Origin: Tethya wilhelma
Taxonomy: Eukaryota; Porifera; Demospongiae; Tethyida; Tethyidae
NCBI GenBank assembly: GCA_964030475.1
Contig: CAXIPT010000002.1
Span: 15,702,162-15,766,161 of the forward strand
Direction: 5' to 3'
Length of the DNA: 64,000 nucleotides
The translations under genes were made by a program, and so were the position numbers. The notes under the pieces are model-generated. The model was not told where the DNA came from. It did no database searches and worked only from the letters and a program-made list of their open reading frames with translations. Positions 1 through 11,101 of this stretch are shown one piece after another. Every line of letters starts with the position of its first letter. The stretch's first letter is position 1.

Positions 1-290
1 GAGAGGGGTTTTGTGGAGCGTGGCTCAGAGGAGAGGGGTTCTGTGGAGCATGGCTCGGAGGAGAGGGGTTCTGTGGAGCGTGGCTCAGAGGAGAGAGATT
101 CAGTGGAAAGGGTTTCTGTGGAGCGTGGCTCGGAGGAGAGGGGTTCTGTGGAGCGTGGCTCGGAGGAAAGGGGTTCTGTGGAGCGTGGCTCGGAGGAAAG
201 GGGTTCTGTGGAGCGTGGCTCAGAGGAGAGAGACTCAGTGGGGTGCAGCTCTGAAGAGAGGGGTTCTGTGGAGCGTGGCTTAGAGAGAGA
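1..290 (+). repeat. 30 bp coding minisatellite
   Basis: Direct tandem copies of a 30 bp unit beginning GAGAGGGGTTCTGTGGAGCG, with point differences between copies. The unit length is a multiple of three, so copy-number change keeps the frame. Confidence 0.85.
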
Positions 291-372
291 TCCACTGGAA
301 CAAGACACAGAAGAAAGACATTCATGCCAATTTGCTGGTAAAGCAAGTGGTTGGATTTCTCTTAGAGGCTGA
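1..372 (+). CDS. 3' end of a low-complexity repeat protein (partial)
   Basis: The reading frame is open from the first base to a TGA at 370-372. Until about position 290 it encodes a tandem 10-residue unit, GSVERGSEER, from a 30 bp minisatellite with about nine copies and one 15 bp irregularity near 100. The last 25 or so residues leave the repeat. The product is highly charged (Glu/Arg) and probably disordered. No known domain is visible, and the start lies outside the window. It could be the terminal exon of a gene or only an open minisatellite; the preserved frame through the non-repeat tail mildly favours coding. Confidence 0.35.
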   Translation, partial: ERGFVERGSEERGSVEHGSEERGSVERGSEERDSVERVSVERGSEERGSVERGSEERGSVERGSEERGSVERGSEERDSVGCSSEERGSVERGLERDPLEQDTEERHSCQFAGKASGWISLRG

Positions 373-1233
373 GATTGGGCGAGAGGGTTCATATGAGACC
401 GGTTCAACTCTGAAGCACCACAATTCTCCTTTCTATTCTCCTGGTTGGATCTCTTTCAAGCCTCCTGACGGCGACGTTCGTCATTCTTCCGTCTATCGAA
501 GTGAGATCGTGCTCCTTTCTTTCTCTTCTTATGGTACATAGCTGGCAACTAGTTTTGTGCTGGTCCATTGATCTGGAGTGTACCAGTGCATAACATTGTA
601 AGAACTCATAAATTAGAACAAATTTTCAGACACCCTAGAGAAATCACATTGTCCCGGTAAAACATGGCCTAGACTACATTTTTAGTGTTTAACTTTAGAT
701 TACAGAGTAAATTTCATAAAAATAACTTCACACAAAGAAGTACTATTTAGCCACCATATTTGACACCTTTCAACTATCAAGTAAGTCTTCCATGTTGATC
801 AAGCATAATTATTTCACATTGTCCCAATTTCTAACTATACTAAGCAGTACTAAGATTGTTTTCAATACTGACCTACGAGGGTAAGCTGTGTATCAGCCAT
901 AAAAAACTCACAGAACCAACAGTACCTAACAAATTATGCAGTGACACTTGATTCTACCCGTTTATAAAGAATTACACACAGACAGGAGGGCCTTATTTAC
1001 AACAATTACCTTCAGTTTTCTTTCAATCAGAAACAGTTTTGCTTGTTTTGGCCGGAAACCACATAGAGAAATTCTGGTCAACACTTGAACTACACAGGTA
1101 TCTTGAACGAGCAGGAACGAGATGAAAATACCACGTGCACGTGCGGGCCTCAATCCCTGGCACAGAAATTATCCGTATACTCTCCATATATGGTACCCGT
1201 TTCATATCCACCTGGGGGTACTGTATTATCTAT

Positions 1234-1297
<64 letters not shown>

Positions 1298-1338
1298 AAA
1301 CTGTTTGAATTTTTAAGTCAGCTTACTTATTCTTACAG
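373..1338. other. Non-coding stretch with (GT)n microsatellite
   Basis: No convincing exon is seen here. The only distinctive element is a pure GT dinucleotide array at 1235-1294, a short way upstream of the S1-domain exons. Short open frames over the array encode Cys-Val runs and are artefacts. Confidence 0.7.
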
Positions 1339-1854
1339 GTGAGCCGTATGTTCTTGATGGCCTACTGGTAGTCAGTGATAAGATGGACTACAAGAGAACC
1401 ATGGTAACTCTGAAGAGGACACAGTTCTCAACAGAGGTTGGCTTCATTGAGCTCTTTCCTGATCTCAAGGTACACACTCTCACAAGTGCTGTTGTCGTAG
1501 CTGGTTTGTACTGTACTGTCAGTGGGTGGTAGATTCTAGGAAGGTTGTTATGTGTGTTATGTTGTTGGCAGGGTTGAGTCATGGTGGGGTTTACATTGTT
1601 TTTTGTTTTGTTTTTCTTATTACACAATCTTTTCTGTGTGGTACTTTGATGTTTTTTTCCCCTCTTCTCCCTCTCACAATATTGTCTAGGTGGGCACCAT
1701 TCAGCCTGGCTATGTCAAGAAAGTAATGCCATATGGATGTTTTGTGGAATTTCCGTTCAGCCTCTCTGGGTTAGCCCCTACCAAATATCTCACTGATGAG
1801 TTCATCTCGTCCCCTTCAAGTGTCTATCAAGAGATGCAATCTGTTTGGACCAAG
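1339..1854 (+). CDS. RRP5/PDCD11-like S1-domain protein, two exons (fragment)
   Basis: Two exons are visible. The first, 1339-1469, follows a TTCTTACAG acceptor and ends at phase 0. The second, 1690-1854, is 55 codons and ends before GTAAGA. The joined product reads through VVSDKMDYKRTMVTLKR and then an S1-like strand pattern, YGCFVEFPFSLSGLAPTKYLTDEF. That pattern matches the S1 repeats of RRP5/PDCD11, the multi-S1 factor for pre-18S and pre-5.8S rRNA processing in the nucleolus, where YGVFVEFP..LSGLAP is typical. RRP5 is well over 1,000 residues, so this is a small part. No further S1 exon is seen within 1.2 kb downstream, where transposon sequence starts, so it may be a gene fragment or part of a gene with a long intron. 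Confidence 0.6.
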
Positions 1855-2242
1855 GTAAGATTTTGTTTGGAAAAGGTTTGGAATAAAAAACTGATCCATT
1901 TGGGAGTCTCTTCCTTATGAACTCTTTTTTTGATGTGTATTGTCTGATTTATTGGGAGAAGTTGTGCTGTACAGTCCATCCTCAATATTAGTGGCAGCAT
2001 GTATCTTAGTGTTCAGATAGGTCAATTTGCACAATGTGTCCATGTATGCACATGCCCACTAACCCACTGGTTCGCGATTTGTGTCTAGATCCTGCATTTT
2101 CTTTGTATCCGACGGCTCAAATAATATATTTAATGCAACTACCACACTATTGTTTTCAAATCATGTGCAGAAGTTTTTGATAATAATTGTTATGATGCTG
2201 ATTAGGATATACGTCAGCATTCATTGTCAGTTTACACTAATG

Positions 2243-2657
2243 TACCGTAAATCCAGAAATTTGCGCGTGTTAAAATAATAATTATTCACGTTTAATTTTT
2301 TTCCGTGTCGTCTATTTTTTGCAGTGTAGTGAAAGAAATATATGTAGGAATGGGTCGTTTGTATTATTTACTTAATTTTTGTGTTTTCATTTTTCGCGGT
2401 AATTCCGAACCGTGAAATACCGTATAGCCAGAAATATTGACGGGGATTTTAATTTGACGGTCAAAGTCCAAATCGTCAAATTTAAATCCGCCAATATTTT
2501 GGGCACCTTATATGAATGTATATTATACGCACGCGCAAATTGTCAAATTTAAATTCGTCAATATTTTTATTTTACGTTCAAACCGTCAAATTTTTTGACC
2601 GTCAATATTTTCGGCTATACAGTATAAACGACAGCGAAATTTTCCGCATTTACAGTA
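2243..2657. mobile_element. MITE (outer element of a nested pair)
   Basis: The left end reads TACCGTAAATCCAGAAATTT and the right end is its near-complement, about 20 bp, around 2634-2657. The space between is filled mainly by a second element at 2418-2624. No coding capacity is seen. Confidence 0.6.
2418..2624. mobile_element. MITE (inner, nested element)
   Basis: The terminal inverted repeats are about 26 bp and match at 24 of 26 positions: TACCGTATAGCCAGAAATAT at the left and the complement at 2599-2624. The interior is AT-rich with more internal inverted copies of a GTCAAATTTAAAT motif. It lies inside the outer element, so it inserted later. Confidence 0.7.
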
Positions 2658-3084
2658 TATAAAATTTTTAGGTAGTGTCTAGGACCCATTGTGTTTTGAC
2701 ATGTTTTAGTGAAACTGATGTGTGCAGAATATGTTCATATAAGAATATATTTTTGTGAAATAAAATTATGCTCTCTTATCAATATGAAGTAAGATTTTGT
2801 GATAAGCTAGTTTTAATAAGCATTGAATCAGATTTCGAAGGCAGTTTGTGCCTTGTACCTGTCCATAGACTTGGTGTCATGAACGTGTTTATATTGATTG
2901 TAAGTGTTCTCTTTATGAACAGCACTCTACTACTGTCTAGTATAGTTGAATGCCAATCACTGGCTGTAGAAAACACGATTTTTGTAGTGTCTGAAGATGT
3001 GAAGAAGTCAACTTATAACCCTCAAGAACAACTCTATACTATCAATGAGTTGGCCACTGATAGCACAAGGATTAGCTCCAACAC

Positions 3085-3085
3085 N
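3085..3085. other. Ambiguous base, probable contig join
   Basis: A single N interrupts the sequence exactly where the MULE/SWIM coding region begins. The open frames on the two sides do not belong together. Confidence 0.6.
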
Positions 3086-4715
3086 TGAAGCAAAAAAAGA
3101 TTGCTGGTCGAAGAGAGAAGTCGATAATCCTGGTGTTGTTCCTGGGTTTTATGACTGGTTCTGTCGCCATGAAGTAGACATGATCACATCAGGTATGCTA
3201 CAGCCAATGAGAGAAGATGCAGGTCTTGGTTGTCCTCCAGCAGCATTCACTACAAATGCTTCTGAATCACTCAATGCTGTCTTGAAGCGAAAGGTTAATT
3301 ACAAGAAGAATGAGCTACCAGAGTTTGTGAAGCATCTGAAAAATCTTATTGATGAGCAGGAGAGAGAATTAGAAAGAGCAGTGATTGGAAGAGGCAAGTA
3401 CCGTTTTCGCAAAGAGTACAAGCACTTGCAGTGTGAAGAAGAATTATGGTTCCGTATGTCTCGAGAGCAAAGAGAAAAGCACCTTAGGAAGGTGGCTAAC
3501 ACTACAGTTAGTGCACACAGCAAACTTGTTATTGCCACACACCAACTAGATGACTTGTCTGTAGATCCTGCCAAGTTTCAGAATGGATTGAACATACCTC
3601 TTCCTTCAGTTCAAGGTATATGGACCAAAGCAGCTGAACTAGTATCTCAACCTAACTCAATTGTATCAGCTCCTGGTGATGGTAGAGCAAGCAAGATGGT
3701 GGCAAGCAAAAGTGGCAAGCGTCCTCATTTAGTCACTAGTGGAGCAAATGGAAGATATTCATGCGACAGTGATTGTCTGAATTGGAAGTCACTAAAAATC
3801 TGTTCACACACTGTTGCTGTTGCTCACACAGATGATCGTCTCCAGGAATTTTGTGACTATTACCGAAAGTCGAAGCACCTTCCAAGCATGACCCAGCTAT
3901 TACTGAGTGGGATGCCAAGTGGGATTGGGAAAAAAGGAAACAAAGTACAAAGAAAGAGGAAGAAGGAAGAGATCACAAATTATGTAACACCCACACCTCA
4001 AGCCACTACGAAGAAGATCTGTCAACAAGCACAAGCCCAGCAACCCACTACTAGCAAATCTCAAGCTACAAGTACAAACCAACAGGATTATTTTGGGATT
4101 GACTCTACCACACAGCTCAGCTCTGATGCCTCTGTGGTATTGCCAGGGACACCAAGTGTTTTCTCACCTCCTAGGCAATGTGGTAGCAGTGGCAGTTCTT
4201 TTGATTCTAATACTTCTCTTCAACCTATGCAGCCATATCACCACCCACCTGCAAGTCCATGGATGCACTGGCTGCCCCATAGTGCACAGTATCCTCAGCC
4301 TGGGATTAACTTCCAAACTAACAGTGGTAATATACGAGTGCAGTCGTCCCCAATGCATGTAGTTAATACTCCTTACACCTCGTCAGCCAGTACACCCTCT
4401 TACGAATTTCGTCTCTGCTTTCGTACTGGAAACATTAGTACATGCAATGGATGTCGAAACAAGTTTGACCGAAATGTCCAGCCACCATTGGATTTGTGTG
4501 TGCAACACGAAGAATGGCATAATTTCATTTCTCCTGTATCTCGTCTCCCTGACAGTAGGTTTGGAAATGCTTACTATCATGCTTCACCATTGTGTATTTT
4601 GTCTCGTTGGCCAACATTTTTACCGTCATCTCTTGTTATCCCACCATCAGTTCTTAATCAACTGCTCCCATGTCACAAAACACACATTAACTCTTTGTTT
4701 GGACTTACATTGTAG
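3086..4715 (+). CDS. SWIM zinc-finger MULE-type transposase, C-terminal part
   Basis: A long single-exon frame of about 540 residues runs from the N at 3085 to a TAG at 4713-4715. A SWIM-type zinc-binding motif is visible about 240 residues in: CDSDC, then C..H spaced as CxCxnCxH-like (YSCDSDCLNWKSLKICSHTV). An upstream segment contains TNASESLNAVLKRKVNY, typical of the end of the MULE DDE domain. A Gln/Ser/Pro-rich linker follows, then a second Cys/His cluster (CNGCRNKF and DLCVQHEEW) near the C-terminus. These proteins are expanded in sponges and cnidarians and derive from Mutator-like elements. The DDE catalytic core and N-terminus are missing at the N join. The C-terminal half has no internal stop, so it may be recent or domesticated. 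Confidence 0.7.
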
Positions 4716-5796
4716 TGAAACATGTACTTGCTCATTGTTTTGTCATACACATTGTCATTGTCTAGAAATATGTAAACGGTAATGCGCATGCTCAGATCAT
4801 GAATTTCATCAATTTTCAACCCTGCCCACCCAGTCCAGTAGTCCAGTCCAGTGATCCATTCCAGTGGTCCAGTCCACTGTTTTCAGACTCCCTGCAAAAA
4901 TGGCGGAAGTCGGAAAAGGGTCGTTTGTGACGTCACGTAGTGAGGTAAATTTGCTGAGCTGGCCAAAGTAAACAGCAGTGCATATGCATTGCTTCCCTTT
5001 GAGTTTCCAATTGCTTATGCCAGTATTGATGTGATTGATGTGATTGTTGTCAACTGCAAAGGTTGTTCTAAGCCAACTGACAATAGAAGAATATTTATAT
5101 ACAATAGCTTGCTCATCAATTTTATCTTACTACTGTTGTTTGCAATGAGTTATAGTAACTGATCCTATAAACATACACAAACAAGGAGTGGGCGAGCAAA
5201 GCGAGCCCCACTCCTTGTATATATATATATATATATACAAGACGAAAAGCTCCTTCTCCATATTGCAGCCATTAATTTTTTCTACATGTATTCGTGCATT
5301 AATTTTTCATGAGCAACTTAAGAATTCTACTTGATGACCGTTTACCACAAAAATAAATGTGCATTATTAGGCATCCTCAGTTATCTGCATGGCTGTAGCT
5401 GTATGCTGAATTCTCTGTTGAATTTCTCAACAATTGCATGTGTATGAATGCTAAATATAGAGTTTTCATTGTTTTTGTGAGCGTGAGCAAGTCCCACATG
5501 TACCGTGGTAACATCATAGTCAGTCACTACCGTGACACTTCCATGTCTTTTCCAGGACTCCATAAATAGCATTTCCTGTTCTTATTTGGGAAAAAAAAAT
5601 TTCTTGCATAAAACGTACGACATCACATAGCTGTCCTAGCCTCATCCCTAGGCCTAAAAAAGATGGCCTTGGGGGCCTGGACTAGTAGCTTACTTCCCAT
5701 GGTTTCTTCCTACTTTGTTTATACTTTTTTGTCTTGCTAATCTTTTTGCCAAGCTGCTCTCACACTATACAGGTTGGATACTCATATATATTTTAG

Positions 5797-5827
<31 letters not shown>

Positions 5828-6213
5828 GCATCTCTCTCTTTCTCTATTGCCATGTGACACTTGGTGTGGGAATGATAGGACTGGTGAACTGTTGTAGGAA
5901 TGCTGTACTGCATGCTTTGCATGTGTATGCCAGTATGGCTAGGGGCCTACTCAGACAATCAGGCTCACTCAGCTGACTCAGTGCTACTTGCATAACAACT
6001 TGTGATCTCATGAAAACTCACACTTGCCCCCCAATGCATGTCGTAGACATTTGCTAGTTAAGAACTTAGCACTGCATGTAGAAAGTTTTGTGATATAATA
6101 ACATACCACAGTTCAATCAATGACTGAGCCGGATCCTGCATGAGATTATGATGTGCATGTGCTTTAGGTGTATATATAGTACTAAAATCTTCATACACAC
6201 ACTAAACACTGAA

Positions 6214-6327
6214 TACCGTAGATCGGGATATTTTCGCCGCTATAAATTTTCGCTTGTTTAAAATTTCGCCACTTTGACCGATTCGGTAAAGATCACCATA
6301 CATTTTAAAATTTCCCGATCTACGGTA
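6214..6327. mobile_element. 114 bp MITE
   Basis: The ends read TACCGTAGATCGGGATATTT and, inverted, TACCGTAGATCGGGAAATTT. The interior is AT-rich and non-coding. The TACCGTA terminus resembles the ends of the nested MITEs near 2.4 kb, suggesting a shared superfamily. Confidence 0.75.
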
Positions 6328-6758
6328 ACTAGCTATTCATAAGCATGCACACAATAAACTCAAATGTGATTATAGAATTTTTAAAAAAATAATAAACAAG
6401 TAATAAAAGAGGAAATGCACGTGTACAATGAGACACAGGAATGGCCAAAATTAATCTAAAGGAGAAAGCTAATAAGGCTGTTAGATTGTGTAAGAATTTT
6501 TCCTGTGAGCAAAATGAGAGAATTGCCATGGAAATAAATTTAATAAAGGAATAATAACTATGTAGCCAACACAGGACCTGCCATTCCATCTTGTACAATA
6601 GTTAGCTAGGTCACACTTCAAAGGTACCGCCTAAGTTTATATATCCCATGTACACTGGCTAACCACCAGTAGCTAGGGTACATCAGCTGCATGAGTTTAT
6701 GGTGACTGCTATGGTACAAGTCATCTGTACTATAATTATCTTAGTGTGTACGTTAGTT

Positions 6759-6834
6759 GTACTCCTGAGGGCTGTATAATGTCTTCCCTCGGACTGTGCC
6801 CTCGATCAGGAAAGATACAACAGCCCTCAGGTAC
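6759..6834. repeat. Palindromic hairpin repeat
   Basis: GTACTCCTGAGGGCTGTAT is matched by its near-complement ending at 6834. A 30-40 base loop separates the arms. It is probably a short MITE or a solo palindromic element. Confidence 0.6.
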
Positions 6835-6943
6835 ATACTATAGATACTCAGAGTACAAATTTCACTTGTTTGCTTTCTTTTACAATTAATTTTGGCCATT
6901 CCTGTGTCTCAATACATTTCCAATGTTTTTTTATACATACCAG

Positions 6944-6996
6944 ACCTTTTTCCCGCGTGCATGTAAAGGGGTGGCTACACCAGACTAGTATTACAT
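6944..6996. repeat. Solo terminal repeat of the RecQ-carrying element
   Basis: This stretch (CCAGACCTTTTTCCCGCGTG onwards) matches the right terminal repeat of the 9.1-11.7 kb element, including the final GACTAG and the following ATTACATTAGG flank. The rest of the element is missing on its left. Confidence 0.65.
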
Positions 6997-7032
6997 TAGG
7001 TGATTCCCCCTTCACCTCTCATTCCTCCATAG

Positions 7033-7110
7033 GTTCAGAACATGGTACCAGCAGATCATCAACAGCTGCTGTTTCACACACCCCTAGTAAACCGTCAGAG
7101 TTAGTAGAGG
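7033..7110 (+). pseudogene. Duplicate of a gene 1 exon
   Basis: A 78 bp segment after a CCATAG acceptor and before a GTGAGT donor encodes a Ser-rich peptide starting GSEHGTSRSS. It matches the gene 1 exon at 11751-11825 almost base for base, flanks included. No other gene 1 exon follows; a GA microsatellite and a zinc-finger exon come next. It is either a duplicated fragment or the same locus represented twice by the assembly. Confidence 0.6.
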
Positions 7111-7196
7111 GTGAGTTCATCTGTACATTAGCATGTACAACCCAATACTGAGTTCTGATGAGAGAGAGAGAGAGAGAGAGAGAAGAGAGAGAGAAC

Positions 7197-7294
7197 ATGT
7201 CAAAGAACGGTAGAGCTAAAACAGCAGAGAACAGCAGAGCTAAAGCAAACATTTGTGACTTATGCTGTGGACAAGTCAAAGCAGATGAGGACTC
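7197..7294 (+). CDS. Zinc-finger exon (CxxC), partial
   Basis: A frame starting MSKNGRAK ends at the N at 7295 and contains CDLCCGQVKADED, a CxxC zinc ligand pair. It lies directly after a (GA)n tract at 7160-7194. The matching second half, with another CxxC, appears in the decayed gene at 9356-10238, so the two probably belong to one transposon-borne gene type. The function is unknown; DNA binding is plausible. Confidence 0.35.
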
Positions 7295-7295
7295 N

Positions 7296-7849
7296 AATGG
7301 CCTGGAAGTGTCCATGATCCACACATGTTTGCTAACTCCAACCTAAACCACATGTTAAAAAGTGGAACAATCCCTCCCTGTGAACGGCAATTAGTGGACG
7401 ATGAAGGTCCTGTTCCAGTGTTCATTATTGGAGACCCTGCTTACCCCTTAATGCCATATTTAATGAAAGAATATGTGGCAGGTGGATCTACACACCAAGA
7501 GCAGTACTTTGGGTGTAAGCTCTGCAGTGCACGAAACGTAATTGAGTGTACGTTTGGACGACTGAAGGCCCAATTTGCCTGTTTGAAGAGAGCAATGGAC
7601 ATCAACTTATATGATCTACCCTTTCTTGTTTATGCTTGCTTCGTATTACACAATTACTGTGAACTGAACCGGGAGCATATAAGTGAAGAAAGAGTTACTA
7701 ACACTATCGAATATGATCTACATTTTCAACCCAATACATCACACAACAGATACTTAACTGACAGCAGCGAAACAGAGGGTAAGAGAGTCCAAGAGTACTT
7801 TCAAAATACTTTGACCCCTGAGAAGAATATTATTGCAGACCTTGCATGA
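7296..7849 (+). pseudogene. Harbinger (PIF) DDE transposase, 3' part
   Basis: From the N at 7295 the frame gives [11 protein letters not shown], then [15 protein letters not shown] and [12 protein letters not shown]. These are the second Asp, the GD.AYPL signature and the Glu region of the DDE_Tnp_4 (HARBI1-like) nuclease. FVLHNYCE follows, as is usual near the C-terminus, and the frame ends at 7849. The N-terminal part with the first catalytic Asp is missing. A convergent Myb-like partner gene follows on the other strand, the usual two-gene layout of Harbinger elements. This copy cannot encode an active nuclease as it stands. Confidence 0.8.
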
Positions 7850-7980
7850 CTGCATTTGATTACTCAATGCTTGTAGATGCTCATAGAGGGAACGAATAAC
7901 ACTGTACATGACATTGTATATATTATTAACAAGAGACTATTATACATCAGTATGTCAGTGTCTCACTATGATGCACGATG

Positions 7981-8861
7981 CTATTTATCACGAGGGGTAG
8001 GGGGCCATGGATTGTCACTGGGCCCAGGATGAAATGTAGGTATAAAAGAGTAAGGACTCTGGTGGGGCTGGGGGTAGGTATGCTGTTGAGATGTAAGGAA
8101 ATTCTTTAGCACGCTGAATCCATCAGAAATAGATTCAGTAAGTTTTTCCATACTTTTTGCCATCTTTGTCATGTTAATCGGAGTACTGTTGGTCCATATC
8201 TTCCATCAGTTTCTTCTTAACTTCAAGGTCTTTTTTAGCACAACCCAAAGTTGGGTGTCAATGGGCAGCTTTCTTTTCAGCTTTTCCTGCCGATATTGAC
8301 TTAACTTGTCATCTAAGAGCTGTCTCCGTTGCTGTAACACTTGCCTTGAGCTATTGCAATCTTCTGGTTCCACAGTTTTCTCAAGATCATTGTTGTTGGT
8401 GCTTTCAAATTCAGGAAGATTTTCTTCCTCCTGTAAATCCCCACTCTCAACTCCCCTCCCTAGCTGTTCAGTTGCAGGACTGCCTCCCCATATCTTCTCG
8501 CACTGTTCATAAAACAAAAGCACTACTCTGCCATGACCACTTTTTCCTTCAGAGTTCACAGCCTGCCTGAACTTCGTCCTGATGCTTTAATCTTTGAAGT
8601 AATTGTTTTCTGGGCGATCTGATCCCTCTTGTGGGGATAATCTTTGTTGGTCGCCGCTTCAGCTCTGTCCTCGGGTAACTTACTAACAAAGAGTGCCAAA
8701 ATGTCAGAATATTTGCTCTTGATAGACTCACAATTGATACATTCAGCAGCCTTCTGAGTTTTGTAGTCGTTCACTACACCTAGTAACAGCTCCACTTCAT
8801 TGTCTGTCCAGACAAATTCCTTGGTTGACTTGCTTGAGCTTGGAGTGTTCATTGAAGCCAT
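7981..8861 (-). pseudogene. Harbinger Myb/SANT-like DNA-binding protein, frameshifted
   Basis: The ATG at 8861 opens a frame with FVWTDNEVELLLGVVNDYK, a trihelix/Myb-like domain start. Near 8557 the frame shifts; the next frame continues with KSGHGRVVLLFYEQCEKIWG and GSPATEQL, a signature of the Harbinger partner protein. Further frame changes and a stop occur near 8210-8180, before a last segment with MAKSMEKLTESISDGF. In active elements this protein brings the transposase to the element ends. At least two disruptions make this copy a pseudogene. Confidence 0.75.
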
Positions 8862-9355
8862 GACTGATCACAAAGCTGCAGCTGGCAGCTGCGGGCCACG
8901 TGACGTAGATGCGTTTTTAAACTCTTAGTGTAAACACATAGAAAGCGCTCATTCGAAACACAAACTTTATGCGCGGATTCGAGACAGCATTTCTGTGTAA
9001 ACAAGGCCTAAAATAGCGCAATTCATAGATATACGGCCAAGTTATGAAGAAATTTTAAAGGCTCAAGTGAACTCAAATAGACTTTAATAATTGTGCATTA
9101 CATTAGTCTGGCATAGCCAGCCCCTTACACGTATGCAGGAAAAGGGTCTGGTCTCAACCCTAGCACTTTCGTGTCGTCCTGGAATTCATTGTGACATCAT
9201 TGGAATATGCGAGGAAGCATAATTAACCATACGTGCGTAATGATGTAAGTAGTGTGCCTGCATGGCGTGGGTGAGCAAGCGCTCGAGGGGAGCTACCTTT
9301 AAAATCGCTAGCTAGCTACTAGTAGCTATCAATAAAGCTGAGAGTCAGTGAGACA

Positions 9356-10238
9356 ATGTCCAGCAGAATGTGGACTCAGCCTTCCTACAGGAGAAACATT
9401 ACAAGTCAATCTAGTAATCTTGTATTTCCAGTGAGGAAGGCTCTACTTTGTGATACTGTGGGACCTCAGTATGAACTGGAAGACAAACTTGAATATACTA
9501 CCCAAATGATCTCTACTTCATGTGTAGAACTTGCTTTTCAGTCTATGAGAGTCTTGGAAAGGCCAGGGAGAAACTGAGAGAGAGTGCTAAGAGAGCAATG
9601 GACAACTTACAGAGATTGAATTAGCTAAGAGGGCCAGTGCCTCTCCAGTGGCACAAGATGTTAGTCCAAAAAAGAGAGAGAGAGAGAGAGAGAGACCAGA
9701 AGATAACGTGAGTGCAGCAACACAGCCCAAGAAAGCGAGAAGAGAATTATTTCTACAGTCATCTCAAGCAGGAGAACAGAAGTTGGTGGTAAGCCTGCAA
9801 CCTATCAAGACTGAAAAGACTATTAGCAGAGTGAGTAAGGCTCTTGGTCCAATTTCAGAAGTTCTGTGTGCATTCGACAAACACATTACCAACCTATAAC
9901 CAGTTCTAGTAGACATAATATTTCTAGTAGGAAAGTTTCAGTTGTAATCAGCTGACAAAGGCCTCCAGGCTGAAATGTCCTGAATTATCTACTATTTTTA
10001 TTTCTGCTCAAAAGATATTTCCTACTATTATTGAGTCAAGAATAGCAATGAGCCTGAAAGACATCATAATATTTCTACTGACTGCAGACTAATAATTGGG
10101 GAACTGAGTAAGTTTGGTGTTTATGAGACAAAGCCTGGCCATAAACATTGTTTTAGGAGCTTAACAGGAAGTTTACTTAGGAAAGTAACAACCATGAAAC
10201 TAAAAGAATGGATTGATGAACATTCACCCAATGTATAG
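9356..10238 (+). pseudogene. Cys-rich zinc-finger gene of the TIR element
   Basis: The ATG at 9356 starts a frame with LCDTVGPQYELEDKLEYTTQ. One base further along the frame must shift to reach DLYFMCRTCFSVYESLGKAR, which contains a CxxC, then a basic helix ending RAMDNLQRLN and a stop. A further frame (9648-9899, with a GA tract) and a possible last exon (about 10092-10238, MKLKEWIDEHSPNV) follow. Together with the CxxC exon at 7197 this suggests a two-CxxC zinc-binding protein with a coiled or basic segment. The family is not recognised. Frameshifts indicate decay or indel errors. Confidence 0.4.
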
Positions 10239-10607
10239 TAACACATGAGTCAATGACTGACTAAACATGTGTAGGGATTCAACTTGAGACAGGACAGAGT
10301 TTGAATACTATACATACAAATTGTTATGTGCATATTATGTCACCCAATTGCAATTAACATAAACATTGTAACATTAATTCAACGGGGATTCATATTGAGA
10401 TGGAACAGTACTGCAATTCTTACATGTACAAGTACTGGCACATACATCACAACACATACAAGGAACAATAACTGAAGGAAAATAATCGTCAAAATATGAA
10501 AAAAGTAAATCACAACGACAGTGATTGGTGTTTGAACAATACGCTTCCATTTCTTTATCAATATGTTGCTTTTTCCCCTTTTCAAAGATAAAGTAGCAGT
10601 TGAGAGC

Positions 10608-10637
10608 ATTCCATTCCATTCCATTCCATTCCATTCC
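10608..10637. repeat. (CCATT)n microsatellite
   Basis: Six perfect tandem copies of a five-base CATTC/CCATT unit. The opposite strand reads as Met-Glu-Trp-Asn repeats, which are not a gene. Confidence 0.9.
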
Positions 10638-11101
10638 TTCGGCTCTTCCATCTCCTTGAATATAGCTCTCAACATTATGTGGTGATCCAAAATGAATTAT
10701 GTTTCTAATATTAGAGACATCAATGAAGTAAAGTTAGCAATTATTGCATTCCTTATCAACTGCTCAGTGCTTGCAGTGAACATGTCAACAATTTGAAATT
10801 CTGGGATGTCTGGAACATGTTGGGGACTAGAAAGCTACTACCCAACTTTGTTCTGAAGAAATAGTATAGCTTGGTTCTGGCAAAGTATGACTGACTTATT
10901 AACACTTGTTTGCCTTGTTAACAGCATTTTTACAATCAGTGAAAATGTGCTCTTAATCTTGTCAAACGATGCAACAACATGCATACCTTAAATTGGGTTT
11001 GTCTGGATGGACTGAAACAACCTCAACATTTTTCATATACAGTGTTCCACAACAAATACAACGAGTTTTGAGACATATGGCTCCTTGGTGAGCATCCGTC
11101 T

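Larger units (their letters stand above)
4716..6943. other. Intergenic region rich in small palindromes
   Basis: No gene is seen. Items of note: degenerate CCAGT repeats at about 4830-4880; a hairpin at 5181-5218 whose arms read ACAAGGAGTGGG and complement, followed by (TA)n; (CT)n at about 5798-5824; a MITE at 6214-6327; a hairpin at 6759-6834; and a perfect 26 bp inverted repeat between 6429-6454 and 6886-6911. Confidence 0.7.

Noticed and set aside
1085..1342. Open frames rich in alternating Cys-Val over GT arrays (also 23275-23537 and 59123-59549)
   Set aside because: They are translations of dinucleotide microsatellites with no splice or family support.
2768..3084. 106-residue frame before the SWIM/MULE gene as its N-terminus
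   Set aside because: It is in a different frame, shows no transposase features and is separated by an N.
7019..7324. Minus-strand frame crossing the GA tract and the N at 7295
   Set aside because: It consists largely of microsatellite-derived Ser-Leu runs and crosses a probable contig join.
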